The notes: generated by a model from the sequence alone, not told the origin. 44,456 nt of DNA from Candidatus Poribacteria bacterium (GCA_009843785.1 VYCT01000025.1:1-44456), one strand, 5' to 3'. Shown: positions 15,394-24,908, counted from the first letter of the stretch. Numbers and translations are program-made.

Positions 15394-17970
15394 TTAGCGG
15401 CGTCCGAGATCAATTCGACGCAACGCAATATCTATGAGCAACAGACAGAGTGCCGCGATGAGAAACGGTCTCCAGAGATGAATCTGAAGCATCACTGGGT
15501 CTTCAGGGGCGCGAAATGCGTCCTCCACGGAAGCGTTGAATTTCCCGCCAGATGTTGTCGAGAGTTGGCTCAACAGTGATTCATCTGCATTGTGAACAAC
15601 ATATTCTTCAGGATAGGAGACTACGGTGCCTGTCACTTGGGTGTTGACGATTTCACCTGCCTGTTTTTGCATGATGTTAACGAAATAAGGTCCCACATCT
15701 TTCGTCGGGAAATCGAGTTCATAGTGTCCCGGCGCGCTCTGTGTAACAGCGAGTTGCTGCTTTTTGAGATTGGGGCCGATGAGAGAGATGTCGCTGTCCA
15801 ATTCGTTCAGGAATTCCCCAGTTTCCCCAAGCGCATCAATGCCGAGGTAAGCCGTGCCTTTTTCTTTCGTAATTTCCGCTTGAAAATTGCTGAGCGTCGT
15901 TTTTCGCATCGTGTCGCGAACAAGTTGCGCCCAGAACTTACCGTATCCGGGCCACTCCAGCCAATCGGCAGCCCAGCGTGCTTTCGCATCGGAGGTGAAA
16001 GCGGCAGACTTGCCCAATCCATATTGCCAACTCGCAAGCAGCGGGTCCCCACGGTCTGAGACAAGAAAGGTTTCGGCGGTAGGTCGCGGCTGCGTGGCAA
16101 CGTAACCGAGGAGGAAGGGCGCGAGTTCCAGATCAATTCCGCTCAAAACCTGGGTCGGCTTGATCTGTTGTGGTATAAAAGGTTCATCGATGATTGCAGA
16201 TTTAGATGCGGTGACTGTCTCTTTCGCGAATATCTGAGGGACGTTATACGGATCTTGGGTGAAGTATTCACGACCGCCCCCCCAGTTAGCAAGGTTACCA
16301 AGCATGTTCATATCAGCACCGCTGCCGATACCAACCGTTGAGATAGTGATGTTTTCGCTGTGCATCGAATTCGCAATACCGTACCAGTCCCCCGGCGTAG
16401 AGTGTCCATCACTGAGAACGATGACATGCTTGAGTTTAGCCGTCGTCTCTGTCAGCGCGTAGTAAGCCTGTTCGAGCGCAGGGTAAAGGCTCGTGCCACC
16501 ACCCGCAACAATGGAACCGATCTGGTCTGAGAGGTACTGCTTATCAGAGGCATCGTGCATCTCCGCAATCCAGAACGGGGACCCATCAAAAGCAATAACT
16601 CCAATCTTATCACGTTGTCCGAGCAGCTCTACCGATGCACGCGCCGCCTCTTTTGCCAACTCAATCTTGATACCCCCCATACTGCCTGATTTATCAATGA
16701 CGAGGACGATTGCCAGAGAAGGTGTCTCCTTTTTCTTTTCTGTATCGGTACGGACAGGTAAAATCGCTTCGATTGGCGTTTTATAGTAGCCACCAAGTCC
16801 GAAACTGTTCTCGCCGCCGAGCATCATGAAGCCGCCGCCGAGGTCCTGAACATAAGTGCGGATGAGATCCATCTGTTTTTCGGTGAGACGGTTCGCAGGA
16901 ACATCACTGAAAATAATGAGTTCATAATTTTGTAAGTCGGCGAGTTCATTCGGGACACCCAGCCCGTTGCGAACGTCCACGCGAATCTTAGCGTCTTCGA
17001 GGATTCTTGTCAGATAACGCGCTTGCGACTCGTTTTCGTCAATGAGGAGGACTTTCGGTTTGCCCGTAACAGAAACAATACCGAGTGCACGATTATTATC
17101 GTAGCGTGTGTCTTTCGTCGTCCGGCAGATCGCATCGTAAGTCAGGGTGCCGCTCTCCTCAGCAGTTTCAGTAAATATCACGCGATTTTCACCCGCTTCG
17201 AGCCGAGCCTCTTGTTTCGCTACCTCAAATTTGTTTTTGAAGAGACGGACTTCTGCTACGTCTTCATGGTTGTTGTGGATGATAACTTCTACATTGAACG
17301 GAGCACCTTGTTTGACTTGTGCTGGCATATCAAGCCGCTGAACCATAACTTCCGGTTCATCGCTCGGATGTATTGGCACCGTGTCGATCTGTATGCCGAA
17401 GTCTTTGCCGCGAAGTGCCGTATGAATTGCTTCACCTTGTGTTTCAACTCCATCTGTGATGAGGACAATACGTTTGTTCGCATTTGCTGGGAAGATACCC
17501 CAAGCCGTTTCAATCGCCTGCGCTATATTTGTTGTATCACCCGCATCCTCATCTGTATCCAGCCACGATTTTTTGATTTCAGCGAGTTCCAATTCCGTAT
17601 CAGATTCCGCTTCACTTTCCGAGAGTACTTGAATTATTTCTGCCTTGTCTGTAAATGCGATAAGACCCGCTTCTTGGTTCCCGCCTTGTAATTTCAGTGC
17701 CTCGTTGAGATAATCCGTTGTTTTTGTCAATCCATCATCTGAGATACTATCTGAGATGTCTGCCAGAAACATAACCGCTAATTTGTCATCGGTTTTTAGG
17801 TACTGGACATCTGCAACACTCAGAATCAGCAGCAGAACAATGATAATTCGAGTAATTAGGCTAATCACGCGCTGCGTTGTTGACAGATCTACCAGGCTGC
17901 GGCGGAAACCGTAATAAAGCAGCGGTAGTAAAAGTAGAAGTAGAAGTAAGAAAGGTCGTGTAATTTCCAT
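15394..17970 (-). CDS. Membrane protein with two VWA domains and a GATase-like domain
   Basis: The 858-residue protein has two N-terminal membrane segments (about 6-20 and 36-53). A first von Willebrand A domain follows at about 62-205 (MIDAS-like D71-S75, DISDS). A beta-sandwich comes at about 210-300, then a class-I glutamine-amidotransferase-like domain at about 303-408 without an obvious nucleophile Cys. A second VWA domain lies at about 418-605 (MIDAS D426-S430, DKSGS, with a later GGGTSL). A C-terminal membrane helix comes near 833-850. VWA proteins with this layout accompany MoxR ATPases and are thought to bind metal-dependent partners in envelope complexes. It has its own promoter at 18013-18045. 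The ribosome site is weak. Confidence 0.88.
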   Translation of the reverse strand: MEITRPFLLLLLLLLPLLYYGFRRSLVDLSTTQRVISLITRIIIVLLLILSVADVQYLKTDDKLAVMFLADISDSISDDGLTKTTDYLNEALKLQGGNQEAGLIAFTDKAEIIQVLSESEAESDTELELAEIKKSWLDTDEDAGDTTNIAQAIETAWGIFPANANKRIVLITDGVETQGEAIHTALRGKDFGIQIDTVPIHPSDEPEVMVQRLDMPAQVKQGAPFNVEVIIHNNHEDVAEVRLFKNKFEVAKQEARLEAGENRVIFTETAEESGTLTYDAICRTTKDTRYDNNRALGIVSVTGKPKVLLIDENESQARYLTRILEDAKIRVDVRNGLGVPNELADLQNYELIIFSDVPANRLTEKQMDLIRTYVQDLGGGFMMLGGENSFGLGGYYKTPIEAILPVRTDTEKKKETPSLAIVLVIDKSGSMGGIKIELAKEAARASVELLGQRDKIGVIAFDGSPFWIAEMHDASDKQYLSDQIGSIVAGGGTSLYPALEQAYYALTETTAKLKHVIVLSDGHSTPGDWYGIANSMHSENITISTVGIGSGADMNMLGNLANWGGGREYFTQDPYNVPQIFAKETVTASKSAIIDEPFIPQQIKPTQVLSGIDLELAPFLLGYVATQPRPTAETFLVSDRGDPLLASWQYGLGKSAAFTSDAKARWAADWLEWPGYGKFWAQLVRDTMRKTTLSNFQAEITKEKGTAYLGIDALGETGEFLNELDSDISLIGPNLKKQQLAVTQSAPGHYELDFPTKDVGPYFVNIMQKQAGEIVNTQVTGTVVSYPEEYVVHNADESLLSQLSTTSGGKFNASVEDAFRAPEDPVMLQIHLWRPFLIAALCLLLIDIALRRIDLGRR

Positions 17971-18012
17971 AGTTTTATCTCAGCAGGGTCGTAGGTTCTG
18001 TCTATTGTTTGG

Positions 18013-18045
18013 ATTATAGTATCACAGCTTATTTCTCTATGTCAA
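18013..18045 (-). promoter_or_regulatory. Sigma70-type promoter for the double-VWA gene
   Basis: On the minus strand TTGACA (18040-18045) is followed after 18 bases by TACTAT (18016-18021), with TATAAT overlapping three bases further on (18013-18018). Transcription would begin near 18008, about 38 bases before the ATG at 17970. The gene could therefore be expressed independently of the upstream cluster. Confidence 0.6.
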
Positions 18046-18100
18046 CCGTTTACATAGGCTTGCTCAGGGGCATTTAGTTTTCGGTTTTTTCGTCCAATGT

Positions 18101-18190
18101 TGCCCCCCCAGACCCGGTAGGTGCGGTTTGGAACCGGGGTCCCCACCCGTTACTGGGAAGGGGGCTCCCACCCGTTACTGGGAAGGGACA
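18101..18190. repeat. Palindromic repeat block, possible terminator
   Basis: GACCCGGT (18111-18118) pairs with ACCGGGGTC (18133-18141), with one bulge, around a GTAGGTGCGGTTT-containing loop. This is a version of the repeat found three times near the right edge. A 21-base unit starting CCCACCCG then occurs twice in tandem with a 25-base period (18142-18162 and 18167-18187). The block lies 3' of the GPDPase-type gene and upstream of the next promoter, so it may also terminate transcription. Confidence 0.6.
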
Positions 18191-18266
18191 CCGGGACTGA
18201 AAAAGAAGATTCAAAAATTCAGACAATCCAATAATTTATGTAAAACTAAATCGCCCTGTAGGCTTG

Positions 18267-19205
18267 CTACTCCACTTGGATGGACATAGCATCGGGACTG
18301 TTTACCTGTATCTCAATATCAAAACCTTCTTTTCGTATCCGCAGGTCAAAGTATAACAGCACTATACCGATCACCCAAATCGGAAAAATCAAGGTCTTAA
18401 GGATTAAGTCTGTACACGTCATGATCCCATAAAAAATCAGATTGCTGCTGCCAAGGTCTTCCTCCATTACTGACCATTGGATAAGTTCTTTAAAGTCTGT
18501 TCCACCCGCGGCTTTTGCTAAAATAAAGATGGAACCAAGCGAAATCTCGAAAATATAGAGAATCGCAACACTTAACAGGAGAATCAAAACGAGCAGCCCG
18601 AAGACCCGCCACCACGTCCCGCGAACTAATTCACTGCTGCGTTTGAAAGCATTTTTCACGTTAGTTTTCTCAAGCAAAAGCACTTCAAAGACGAACCCCC
18701 AACGCACCGCAAAATAGATTGAGAACGGCAAAAAGGCGAAAGGAATAAACAAGACTCGGAATGAAAATATTCCGCGCCTTACAAAAGATGATAAAAACAG
18801 CAAGGAAACGATGAACGGAATTATCAGGACTGCAGCCCATAGGAGATAGATCCCTAAAAGATACCAGAACCGGCGGAGCGTCTGCTTCAATGCGTCACTG
18901 CTTGTAATATGTCTGTCCAGAAAGATCGCAGCTGTAGCGATGATTACCCCGCCCATGCTGACCAGTACAAAAGGTATACTAACAAAGTTAGGGACAAGGT
19001 CTTTTCGATTAGAACCTTGAAGAGATCCGTCTAACAAATATGTTACGAGACTGCCCAGGAAATAGACGGTGATAATGCCCAAAAACAACAGAAAATGTTT
19101 CCGGTAGAGACTGAAGATTGTGTCCAGAATCTCACCAAACCCCATTGGTTGAAGTGGCGATGTATTGCTAATATTTGTTTGTGTTACATCGGTTGGGCTT
19201 AGCAT
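18267..19205 (-). CDS. Multi-spanning membrane protein, GPDPase membrane-domain-like
   Basis: The 312-residue protein has about six hydrophobic segments. After a 20-residue polar N-terminal extension it opens with PMGFGEILDTIFSLYRKHF. That opening is typical of the membrane domain found alone or fused to glycerophosphoryl diester phosphodiesterase (DUF7847-type). Alone, these proteins have no assigned reaction. The start at 19205 has only a weak ribosome site. The internal Met21 would match the usual family start but has no better site. It follows the BatA-like gene by 12 bases, so it is in the same transcript, and is the last gene before the repeat block and promoter for the double-VWA gene. 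Confidence 0.75.
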   Translation of the reverse strand: MLSPTDVTQTNISNTSPLQPMGFGEILDTIFSLYRKHFLLFLGIITVYFLGSLVTYLLDGSLQGSNRKDLVPNFVSIPFVLVSMGGVIIATAAIFLDRHITSSDALKQTLRRFWYLLGIYLLWAAVLIIPFIVSLLFLSSFVRRGIFSFRVLFIPFAFLPFSIYFAVRWGFVFEVLLLEKTNVKNAFKRSSELVRGTWWRVFGLLVLILLLSVAILYIFEISLGSIFILAKAAGGTDFKELIQWSVMEEDLGSSNLIFYGIMTCTDLILKTLIFPIWVIGIVLLYFDLRIRKEGFDIEIQVNSPDAMSIQVE

Positions 19206-19217
19206 ATTTTTTCTATT

Positions 19218-21284
19218 TTAATCAATCCTTCTACGTTGATATAAGAACCATTCAACAACACTCAATCCTACAGCGAGGAACACCAAGTAGACCCACGGTG
19301 GATAGCGTAAGAGCGCGGCACTGCTCTGTGCTACGGATTCCTTTGTCAGGTTTTCAACTGCCGGGTCGGCACCAATGTGTGATTCTGTTGCATCGGCGAG
19401 GTTAACCGCCCATACCGTTCCGCTATTATCTTCTGTAGCATCCGATACCTCTGGGGGCGGTTGTTCTGCTTCTGACGTAGAATCCGCTGCTTCTGAGATT
19501 TTCAGATCATAGAAACCGGCGCGCTGCGTCTGCTCAAAAAGCAGCGCGTCACCTTCAACAGGAAGTTCCCACGTTTGGTCTTCAGGTCCCGTGATTTTTA
19601 CAACTTTTGGGGTGCTTTCGAGTGAATCCGTTTCTGTCTTTAATGCCGGTCGCGAGATTGCGTCTATTGATTCAATCTGCTGTTTTAGGACTTCACCCGT
19701 ATGGAGGTGATATTCCAGAATTTCAGAACGCTGTTGGAACCACTGGATGGTATTCGCTATAATTACCGGAAATGCGATCCGTAACGGCAGATCGGATTCC
19801 AAGATATTGATAGCAGCGAAGACAATTTTTCGGTTCGGCTTAACGTCAATGAACAGGACAGGCGACTCAAATGAACGCGCAAGTACCTGTGCCGTGGACG
19901 GTGGCGTGACCTGATACGCTGTACCGATTTGGACATTCTCCAGATGAACGTGCTGCAGAATTGGATGCGTCCGTTCCCAATCCGTAATAATCGGTGTCTC
20001 CAACGCTGCACCGATATGCCATTTCAGTTCAGAGTTAGGCGTTTCTGATGCGTCAACAGCAGGGGGATAGATGAACATATAATTTCCATCACCGAGGGAG
20101 GGTGGGCTATAACGATCAAAGATAACGACCTGATAATTTTTGCTCCCTTGCGAATTAGCACTTTCAGGCAGGACATCGGTTTCATATTCCGTTGGTGTGA
20201 GGACAGTCAACTGGATCTGTTCATCAACAGCGAGTGCTTTTTGGAGAAACGGGTTCTCTACTGTCACAAGCAAAACAGGGATAAGATCGCGTTTCGGAAG
20301 TGTGGCATAAGCAATGTTGTCTGAGGCGAGTGGGTCTTGAATATCAAGCACCGCTTTGAGTTTGCCACCTTCAAACGCAAAATTGCTAAAAATCTCAGAC
20401 TTACTTTCGCCAGGGGCGAGCGTGTAAGGACGGACATCAAAGAGGTTCTCATCGAAATAGAGTTCAACGTTGAATTTTTTCTCTGCCTCTGAGGCGTTGA
20501 CAACGCGCAGCAGGGTTTGGTAATCGAAAGCGTTAACGAGACTCTTTCGGACGCGAAACTTCGTAATACCAACATTGTCGTTCGCTTTTCCTATCTGTAT
20601 CAAATGCCGTTTGACTTCGGGATCAGGTGCTTCGGTATCTGTGTCCTGTTCCGGTTCGCTTTTAAGCTTCGCGAGCAATGCTTCTGAAACAGACTGAAAA
20701 TCGCTGAAGATAACAATTTCAGGATTAGGTTTTGTTTCGGCAATGGCATCAGCTAAATCATAAGCCGGTTCAAGGTTGGTGCTGATGTCGGTCGGTTGGA
20801 TCGCGTGAATCGCTTCTCGCAGCGATTTCTGGTGATTCGTAAACGGGATGTGAATGACAGGGCGTGTATGGGAACTGATGACCGTCATTTCGTCCATGAA
20901 ACGCAGACCATCTACGCTTCGCAGGGCACTCTCTTTCGCAACCTCTAACCGCGTGCGTCCCTCAGTATCTGCTTCAATCGCGTTCATGCTTGCTGACTGG
21001 TCAATAATCAAAATGAGTTGCCGAGCAGATTTCGTTATGAAAGCGAACTGCGGACGCGCGATCGAGAGCACTAAGAGGGTCAAAAATAGAAGTTGCAGCA
21101 ACAGCGATAGGAGGTGCTTCAGTCGCTGGAACAGCGAGGTCGTCTGCCGTTCTCTGAAAAGTTCCTCCCAGAACATCAGTGTAGAGACCGGTTCGCGACG
21201 CCGACGAAGTCTAAGGATATATAGCGCAACAATCGGAATAGCCAACCCAAATAGCAAAAGTGAGGTGGGAGATAAGAAATTCAT
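19218..21284 (-). CDS. BatA-like membrane-anchored VWA protein
   Basis: The 688-residue protein starts with an aerotolerance-regulator N-terminal (BatA) domain: two membrane helices at about 5-24 and 58-76, separated by the basic segment LRLRRRREPV. A VWA domain follows at about 88-255 with MIDAS D95-S99 (DQSAS). A long beta-rich region and a final membrane helix (near 660-680) complete it. Bat-type proteins form envelope complexes with MoxR ATPases; their precise role is unsettled. It lies 14 bases after the DUF58 gene, as expected in these clusters. No ammonifex-type or chelatase signature beyond the VWA fold is seen. Confidence 0.88.
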   Translation of the reverse strand: MNFLSPTSLLLFGLAIPIVALYILRLRRRREPVSTLMFWEELFRERQTTSLFQRLKHLLSLLLQLLFLTLLVLSIARPQFAFITKSARQLILIIDQSASMNAIEADTEGRTRLEVAKESALRSVDGLRFMDEMTVISSHTRPVIHIPFTNHQKSLREAIHAIQPTDISTNLEPAYDLADAIAETKPNPEIVIFSDFQSVSEALLAKLKSEPEQDTDTEAPDPEVKRHLIQIGKANDNVGITKFRVRKSLVNAFDYQTLLRVVNASEAEKKFNVELYFDENLFDVRPYTLAPGESKSEIFSNFAFEGGKLKAVLDIQDPLASDNIAYATLPKRDLIPVLLVTVENPFLQKALAVDEQIQLTVLTPTEYETDVLPESANSQGSKNYQVVIFDRYSPPSLGDGNYMFIYPPAVDASETPNSELKWHIGAALETPIITDWERTHPILQHVHLENVQIGTAYQVTPPSTAQVLARSFESPVLFIDVKPNRKIVFAAINILESDLPLRIAFPVIIANTIQWFQQRSEILEYHLHTGEVLKQQIESIDAISRPALKTETDSLESTPKVVKITGPEDQTWELPVEGDALLFEQTQRAGFYDLKISEAADSTSEAEQPPPEVSDATEDNSGTVWAVNLADATESHIGADPAVENLTKESVAQSSAALLRYPPWVYLVFLAVGLSVVEWFLYQRRRID

Positions 21285-21298
21285 AAAACTGAGAACTA

Positions 21299-22186
21299 TT
21301 AAGAGACAAAACCACCCATCCTGAAAATGCGTAAGATGAGTTCCTCGAAAGGCGATGCTGTCGTCGTCCGTACAAGGCTGATTTCACGTTGCGTGCAGTA
21401 TAAGTCCATGTCGTCACAATATTTTTGGAACAGTGCTTGATACCGCTTGAGATGATTTTCGTTGATAGTGACTTGACGCAGCTGATTTGTTTCAACATCG
21501 ATGAGATGGTAATCACCAAGCAGGTCAGGAGTGACTTCTTTCTGATCAATGATATGGATCACGAAGAGTTCATGCTTTTGAAATTTTAACACGTTCAGTC
21601 CGTTAGTAAATCCGCTCGGATCAAAGAGATCGGAAATTAAAACGACAAGACCACGACGTTTAGTCGTATGAACGAAGTTGTGGAAGGCTGTCTCCAAATC
21701 CGTTTCGCCGGTGCCATTGATTTGATCGAGAAACTCAAGCACGGTAAAGATTTTACCTTTGCCCCGCTCTGTCGGAAGTCGATCCGCGCCTGTGTTATTG
21801 AAGGTAGTAATGCTGATCCGATCAAGGTTGGATAGACCGATATAGGCGAGCGCAGCGGCGACGCGCTTCGCATAAATCAGTTTGGGCAGTTCGCCATAGG
21901 TCATTGACTGGCTGGCATCGACGAGGAAGTAGATGTGCAGATCTTCGCGTTCTTCATAAAGCTTTAGCAGAAGTTCATCTAAGCGTGCGAAAGCGTTCCA
22001 ATCAATGTAACGGAAATCGTCGCCTGCGGTATAGTTACGGTAATCGGCGAATTCGACACTGACACCGCGGCGGGTACTTCGGCGTTCCGCCTTGATACGT
22101 CCGGCAAAAATCTTTTTGGAGACGATATAGAGATATTCAAGTTTTTTCAGGAATTCGCTGTCGAAAGCAGACTGTGTATCGTTCAT
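21299..22186 (-). CDS. DUF58 domain protein
   Basis: The 295-residue protein has the DUF58 hallmark at about 40-80, running from RGVSVEFADYR through YIDWNAFAR. A degenerate VWA fold follows with DASQS (D90-S94). DUF58 proteins are nearly always encoded next to MoxR ATPases and VWA proteins and are thought to link the ATPase to its client. It is predicted cytoplasmic. The start has no strong ribosome site; the 131-base gap upstream contains hairpin 22212-22236. The order MoxR, DUF58, BatA-like matches many characterised-by-context clusters. Confidence 0.92.
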   Translation of the reverse strand: MNDTQSAFDSEFLKKLEYLYIVSKKIFAGRIKAERRSTRRGVSVEFADYRNYTAGDDFRYIDWNAFARLDELLLKLYEEREDLHIYFLVDASQSMTYGELPKLIYAKRVAAALAYIGLSNLDRISITTFNNTGADRLPTERGKGKIFTVLEFLDQINGTGETDLETAFHNFVHTTKRRGLVVLISDLFDPSGFTNGLNVLKFQKHELFVIHIIDQKEVTPDLLGDYHLIDVETNQLRQVTINENHLKRYQALFQKYCDDMDLYCTQREISLVRTTTASPFEELILRIFRMGGFVS

Positions 22187-22211
22187 CTTTTTTAACTATT
22201 GGGTTTTCGCG

Positions 22212-22236
22212 CCGATTTTTCCGTTGTCAAAATCGG
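22212..22236. other. Hairpin between MoxR and DUF58 genes
   Basis: CCGATTTT (22212-22219) and AAAATCGG (22229-22236) form a perfect eight-pair stem in the 131-base MoxR-DUF58 gap. On the transcribed minus strand no T-run follows. It may set mRNA stability or be a dispersed repeat. Confidence 0.45.
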
Positions 22237-22317
22237 GTTTCTGATGAATTTCAGGGATTTTGGTTATGATTAAATTTTTTAAAAAAGATGCAAGATCGCA
22301 ACAACCCCTACCAGACA

Positions 22318-23298
22318 TTAAATTTCTTCCAGCAGATGCAAAATGATGTCGTCCGGGTCAATCCCTTCTGCCTCGCCTTCAAAACTAAGGATGAGACGAT
22401 GCCGCAAACTCGGTAGGGCGATGGCTTGAATATCCTCACGAGCGACGTTGTATCTGCCATCAAGAATTGCCCGAACCTTTCCGCCGAGAATCAACGCTTG
22501 CGCACCACGCGGACTCGAACCGTAACGAACATATTTTTTCGTCAGTTCTGGCGCATCTTCTGCTTCGGGGTGTGTACCCAGCACAATCCGCAAAGCGTAC
22601 CGGCGGACATCTTCAGCAATGAGGATATCACGGACGATCTGTTCCAATGCATTAATCTGTGCACCATCACAGACTTTATCCACGGACGGCATTTCGCGCC
22701 GCGTTGTGCGTTCCATAACGAGGTCGAGTTCGTCGAGGCTTGGGTATTCAACCTTGAGTTTAAAGAAGAAACGGTCGAGTTGCGCTTCAGGCAAGGGGTA
22801 GGTGCCTTCCATCTCCAACGGATTTTGCGTCGCCATCACAAAGAAAGGCAATTTGAGGTCCCGCTGCTGTCCAGCAACGGTCACGGATTTTTCCTGCATC
22901 GCTTCTAATAAGGCAGACTGTGTTTTGGGGGTCGCACGATTGATTTCATCGGCGAGAATAAGATTGGCAAATACGGGACCCTGTTGAAATTCAAAGAACT
23001 TCCGTCCGTCTTCATCCTCAGCGACAACAGTCGTGCCGATGATGTCTGCCGGCATCAGATCTGGTGTGAATTGGATTCGGGCAAACTTGAGGTCTAACAC
23101 CTCATGCAATGTCCGGATAAGCAAGGTTTTACCCAAGCCGGGAACACCTTCTAACAGCGCATGCCCGCCCGTCATGAGACAGATGAGAACCCCTTCGATA
23201 ATTTCTTTTTGCCCGACGATTTGTTTGGATACTTCTTGTTGTATTTTTAGGAAAGTCTCGCGAAATTCTTCATATTTTTGCTCAGCGTGTTCGGACAT
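22318..23298 (-). CDS. MoxR-family AAA+ ATPase
   Basis: The 326-residue ATPase has Walker A GVPGLGKT (51-58), Walker B LILADE (113-118) and a sensor region ATQNPLEMEGTYPLPEAQLDR. A C-terminal lid follows, with YGSSPRGAQALI. MoxR ATPases act as chaperone-like remodelers with VWA partners. Here the partner candidates are the DUF58, BatA-like and double-VWA proteins downstream. AGGGAG lies four to five bases before the start. It is separated from the upstream coiled-coil gene by 64 bases that contain a strong hairpin (23321-23349). Confidence 0.95.
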   Translation of the reverse strand: MSEHAEQKYEEFRETFLKIQQEVSKQIVGQKEIIEGVLICLMTGGHALLEGVPGLGKTLLIRTLHEVLDLKFARIQFTPDLMPADIIGTTVVAEDEDGRKFFEFQQGPVFANLILADEINRATPKTQSALLEAMQEKSVTVAGQQRDLKLPFFVMATQNPLEMEGTYPLPEAQLDRFFFKLKVEYPSLDELDLVMERTTRREMPSVDKVCDGAQINALEQIVRDILIAEDVRRYALRIVLGTHPEAEDAPELTKKYVRYGSSPRGAQALILGGKVRAILDGRYNVAREDIQAIALPSLRHRLILSFEGEAEGIDPDDIILHLLEEI

Positions 23299-23320
23299 AT
23301 TGCTCCCTACCGTTTTGCAA

Positions 23321-23349
23321 AGAAGCCGAGTTATGGCAACTCGGCTTCT
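23321..23349. other. Strong perfect hairpin between coiled-coil and MoxR genes
   Basis: A 12-base arm starting AGAAGCCG pairs perfectly around a five-base loop. On the transcribed strand only TTT follows, so it is at most a weak terminator. Its place inside an otherwise tight operon suggests partial termination or mRNA processing that sets relative amounts of the first gene and MoxR. Confidence 0.55.
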
Positions 23350-23362
23350 CTATAACTTCGTT

Positions 23363-24835
23363 CTACTCATCACTCGGTTTGATTGACTCGAAATAGCGTT
23401 TCACGTAAAACTTGTAACCCAAAGGAATTTGCTCTTCGGTCAGAGCATCCTCTGAAAGTTTCTGATACTTCGTGTACGCATCTTTGTAACTGACAGCAGA
23501 TTGCTGCCCCTCGGCTGATGTCTTAGAGGTTTGAACGGTAGAACTGCCTTCGCCCTGGACACCCGTAATCTGTTCAAGGTTGAGCGTAGAGTCAAGTGAT
23601 GTGAATTGACCGAGTTGCCCCTTAGAAGTGCCTTTTCCTATACTCGTACTCGGATTTTGGCTCAGCGCATTGGTTAACCCTGTATTGTTGCTTTGGCAGA
23701 CACCAGCAATGCACGCCTTGCACGCTTCACATTCCGAGAGCAATTTTGCCAACTGTACGTTGCGTTTTTTCAGCAGTGAGAGATCCCGCATCTTTTTGCT
23801 TGATGCACGGAGCCGTGTTTGCGCGCCTTCGACATCGTCGTTGGCTAAACCTTCACCTGCGCCGGACAACTCTGTACCGAGTCCATCAAGGTCGGTGCCT
23901 TGTAGGCTCTTGCCACCCCGTTTCAACTCGTCAGAAATATTTTGGCGTTTCTCCTTCTCAAATTCCGGGAGTTTTTTCGTCACTTGATCAAGTTTCGCCG
24001 CTGCCTGTTGATAATCACCGCGTTTCAGCTGCTGTCCGAATTCACCCAAATATGGGTTACCGATGAACTGTTGCCCTAACCCACTCATCAGCGATTCCTG
24101 CTGCGCCATTTTTGGGGGGTTAACTTTCGTCTTCAATAGTGCACTCAACTCCGTCATTCGAGCGAGTGCTTCCTTGGGCGTAATCTGCGGTTTCTTCAGT
24201 TCAAGGGCTCTTTTCTCAATCTCTTTCAGGAGCTCTTCGAGCTCTTCATCTTCATTCTGTTCGGCTTCCTCTTTTGCCGCTTCTATCTCTTTCAGCAGTG
24301 TGTCTGCCTCTGCTGCGATCTGCGGCGAGAAATCAATCTCTGTTGAGGTGGCGGACGGTGCGAAAAATTCGACAAACGAAAAACCGACGAGAAATATGGC
24401 GACGAGCGCAATAAATTTGGTCTCGCGGGGGACAGCATAGCGCGCGACCTGATTCACCGGAACCGCTTGTAGCCTTTGGGTTGTATCCTGAAGTTGAAGA
24501 GCCGTCAAGGTTTCGCCGGTTTGCTGTTGAATCTGTTCCAAACCACTTATAACGCGGTCTTTGAGGGACGCGTCTGTGTCAATAGTTCGTGCTGCCTCTT
24601 GGAGACTCACAGGGCGCAGGAGACGGAATACTAAGGCAGCGGCGGCGATGCCGAGTGCCACCCAGAGGAAAACCAGGGGCGGGATATTAAAGGATGTGAC
24701 GCTGTCAGCGATGACGAACGGGACGCACACCAAAAAACCGTAGAAGAGGAATGTCGCTAACGTTTGGAAGTATCGTTGGATGTTCAGGCGCTGTCGGACG
24801 CGCTGGATCTTTTCAAGAATCAATTTTTCTTCCAT
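23363..24835 (-). CDS. Membrane-anchored coiled-coil protein, first gene of MoxR/VWA operon
   Basis: The 490-residue protein has a DUF4175-like N terminus. Two membrane segments lie at about 24-42 and 50-68, followed by a SLQEAARTIDTDASLKDRVISGLE stretch read in parts near 77-100, and another hydrophobic segment near 143-162. Glu/Lys-rich coiled coil covers about 178-345. A cysteine cluster, CEACKACIAGVC (C-x2-C-x2-C-x4-C), sits near 370. The C-terminal third is Ser/Thr/Gln-rich. I do not recognise a catalytic function. Homologous genes of this type sit in MoxR clusters as a membrane partner. The start has AAAGGAG eight bases upstream and a consensus promoter 74 bases upstream, so it leads the operon. 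Confidence 0.75.
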   Translation of the reverse strand: MEEKLILEKIQRVRQRLNIQRYFQTLATFLFYGFLVCVPFVIADSVTSFNIPPLVFLWVALGIAAAALVFRLLRPVSLQEAARTIDTDASLKDRVISGLEQIQQQTGETLTALQLQDTTQRLQAVPVNQVARYAVPRETKFIALVAIFLVGFSFVEFFAPSATSTEIDFSPQIAAEADTLLKEIEAAKEEAEQNEDEELEELLKEIEKRALELKKPQITPKEALARMTELSALLKTKVNPPKMAQQESLMSGLGQQFIGNPYLGEFGQQLKRGDYQQAAAKLDQVTKKLPEFEKEKRQNISDELKRGGKSLQGTDLDGLGTELSGAGEGLANDDVEGAQTRLRASSKKMRDLSLLKKRNVQLAKLLSECEACKACIAGVCQSNNTGLTNALSQNPSTSIGKGTSKGQLGQFTSLDSTLNLEQITGVQGEGSSTVQTSKTSAEGQQSAVSYKDAYTKYQKLSEDALTEEQIPLGYKFYVKRYFESIKPSDE

Positions 24836-24908
24836 GAAATCTGCTCCTTTTGTAAAAGTATCCGAATTGCCATTTCAATATTCAATAGTTACTGTCTACT
24901 TACCATCA

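Noticed and set aside
17023-17691. 222-codon plus-strand frame inside the double-VWA gene
   Set aside because: It is antisense to conserved VWA and GATase-like domains and its translation shows no recognisable family.
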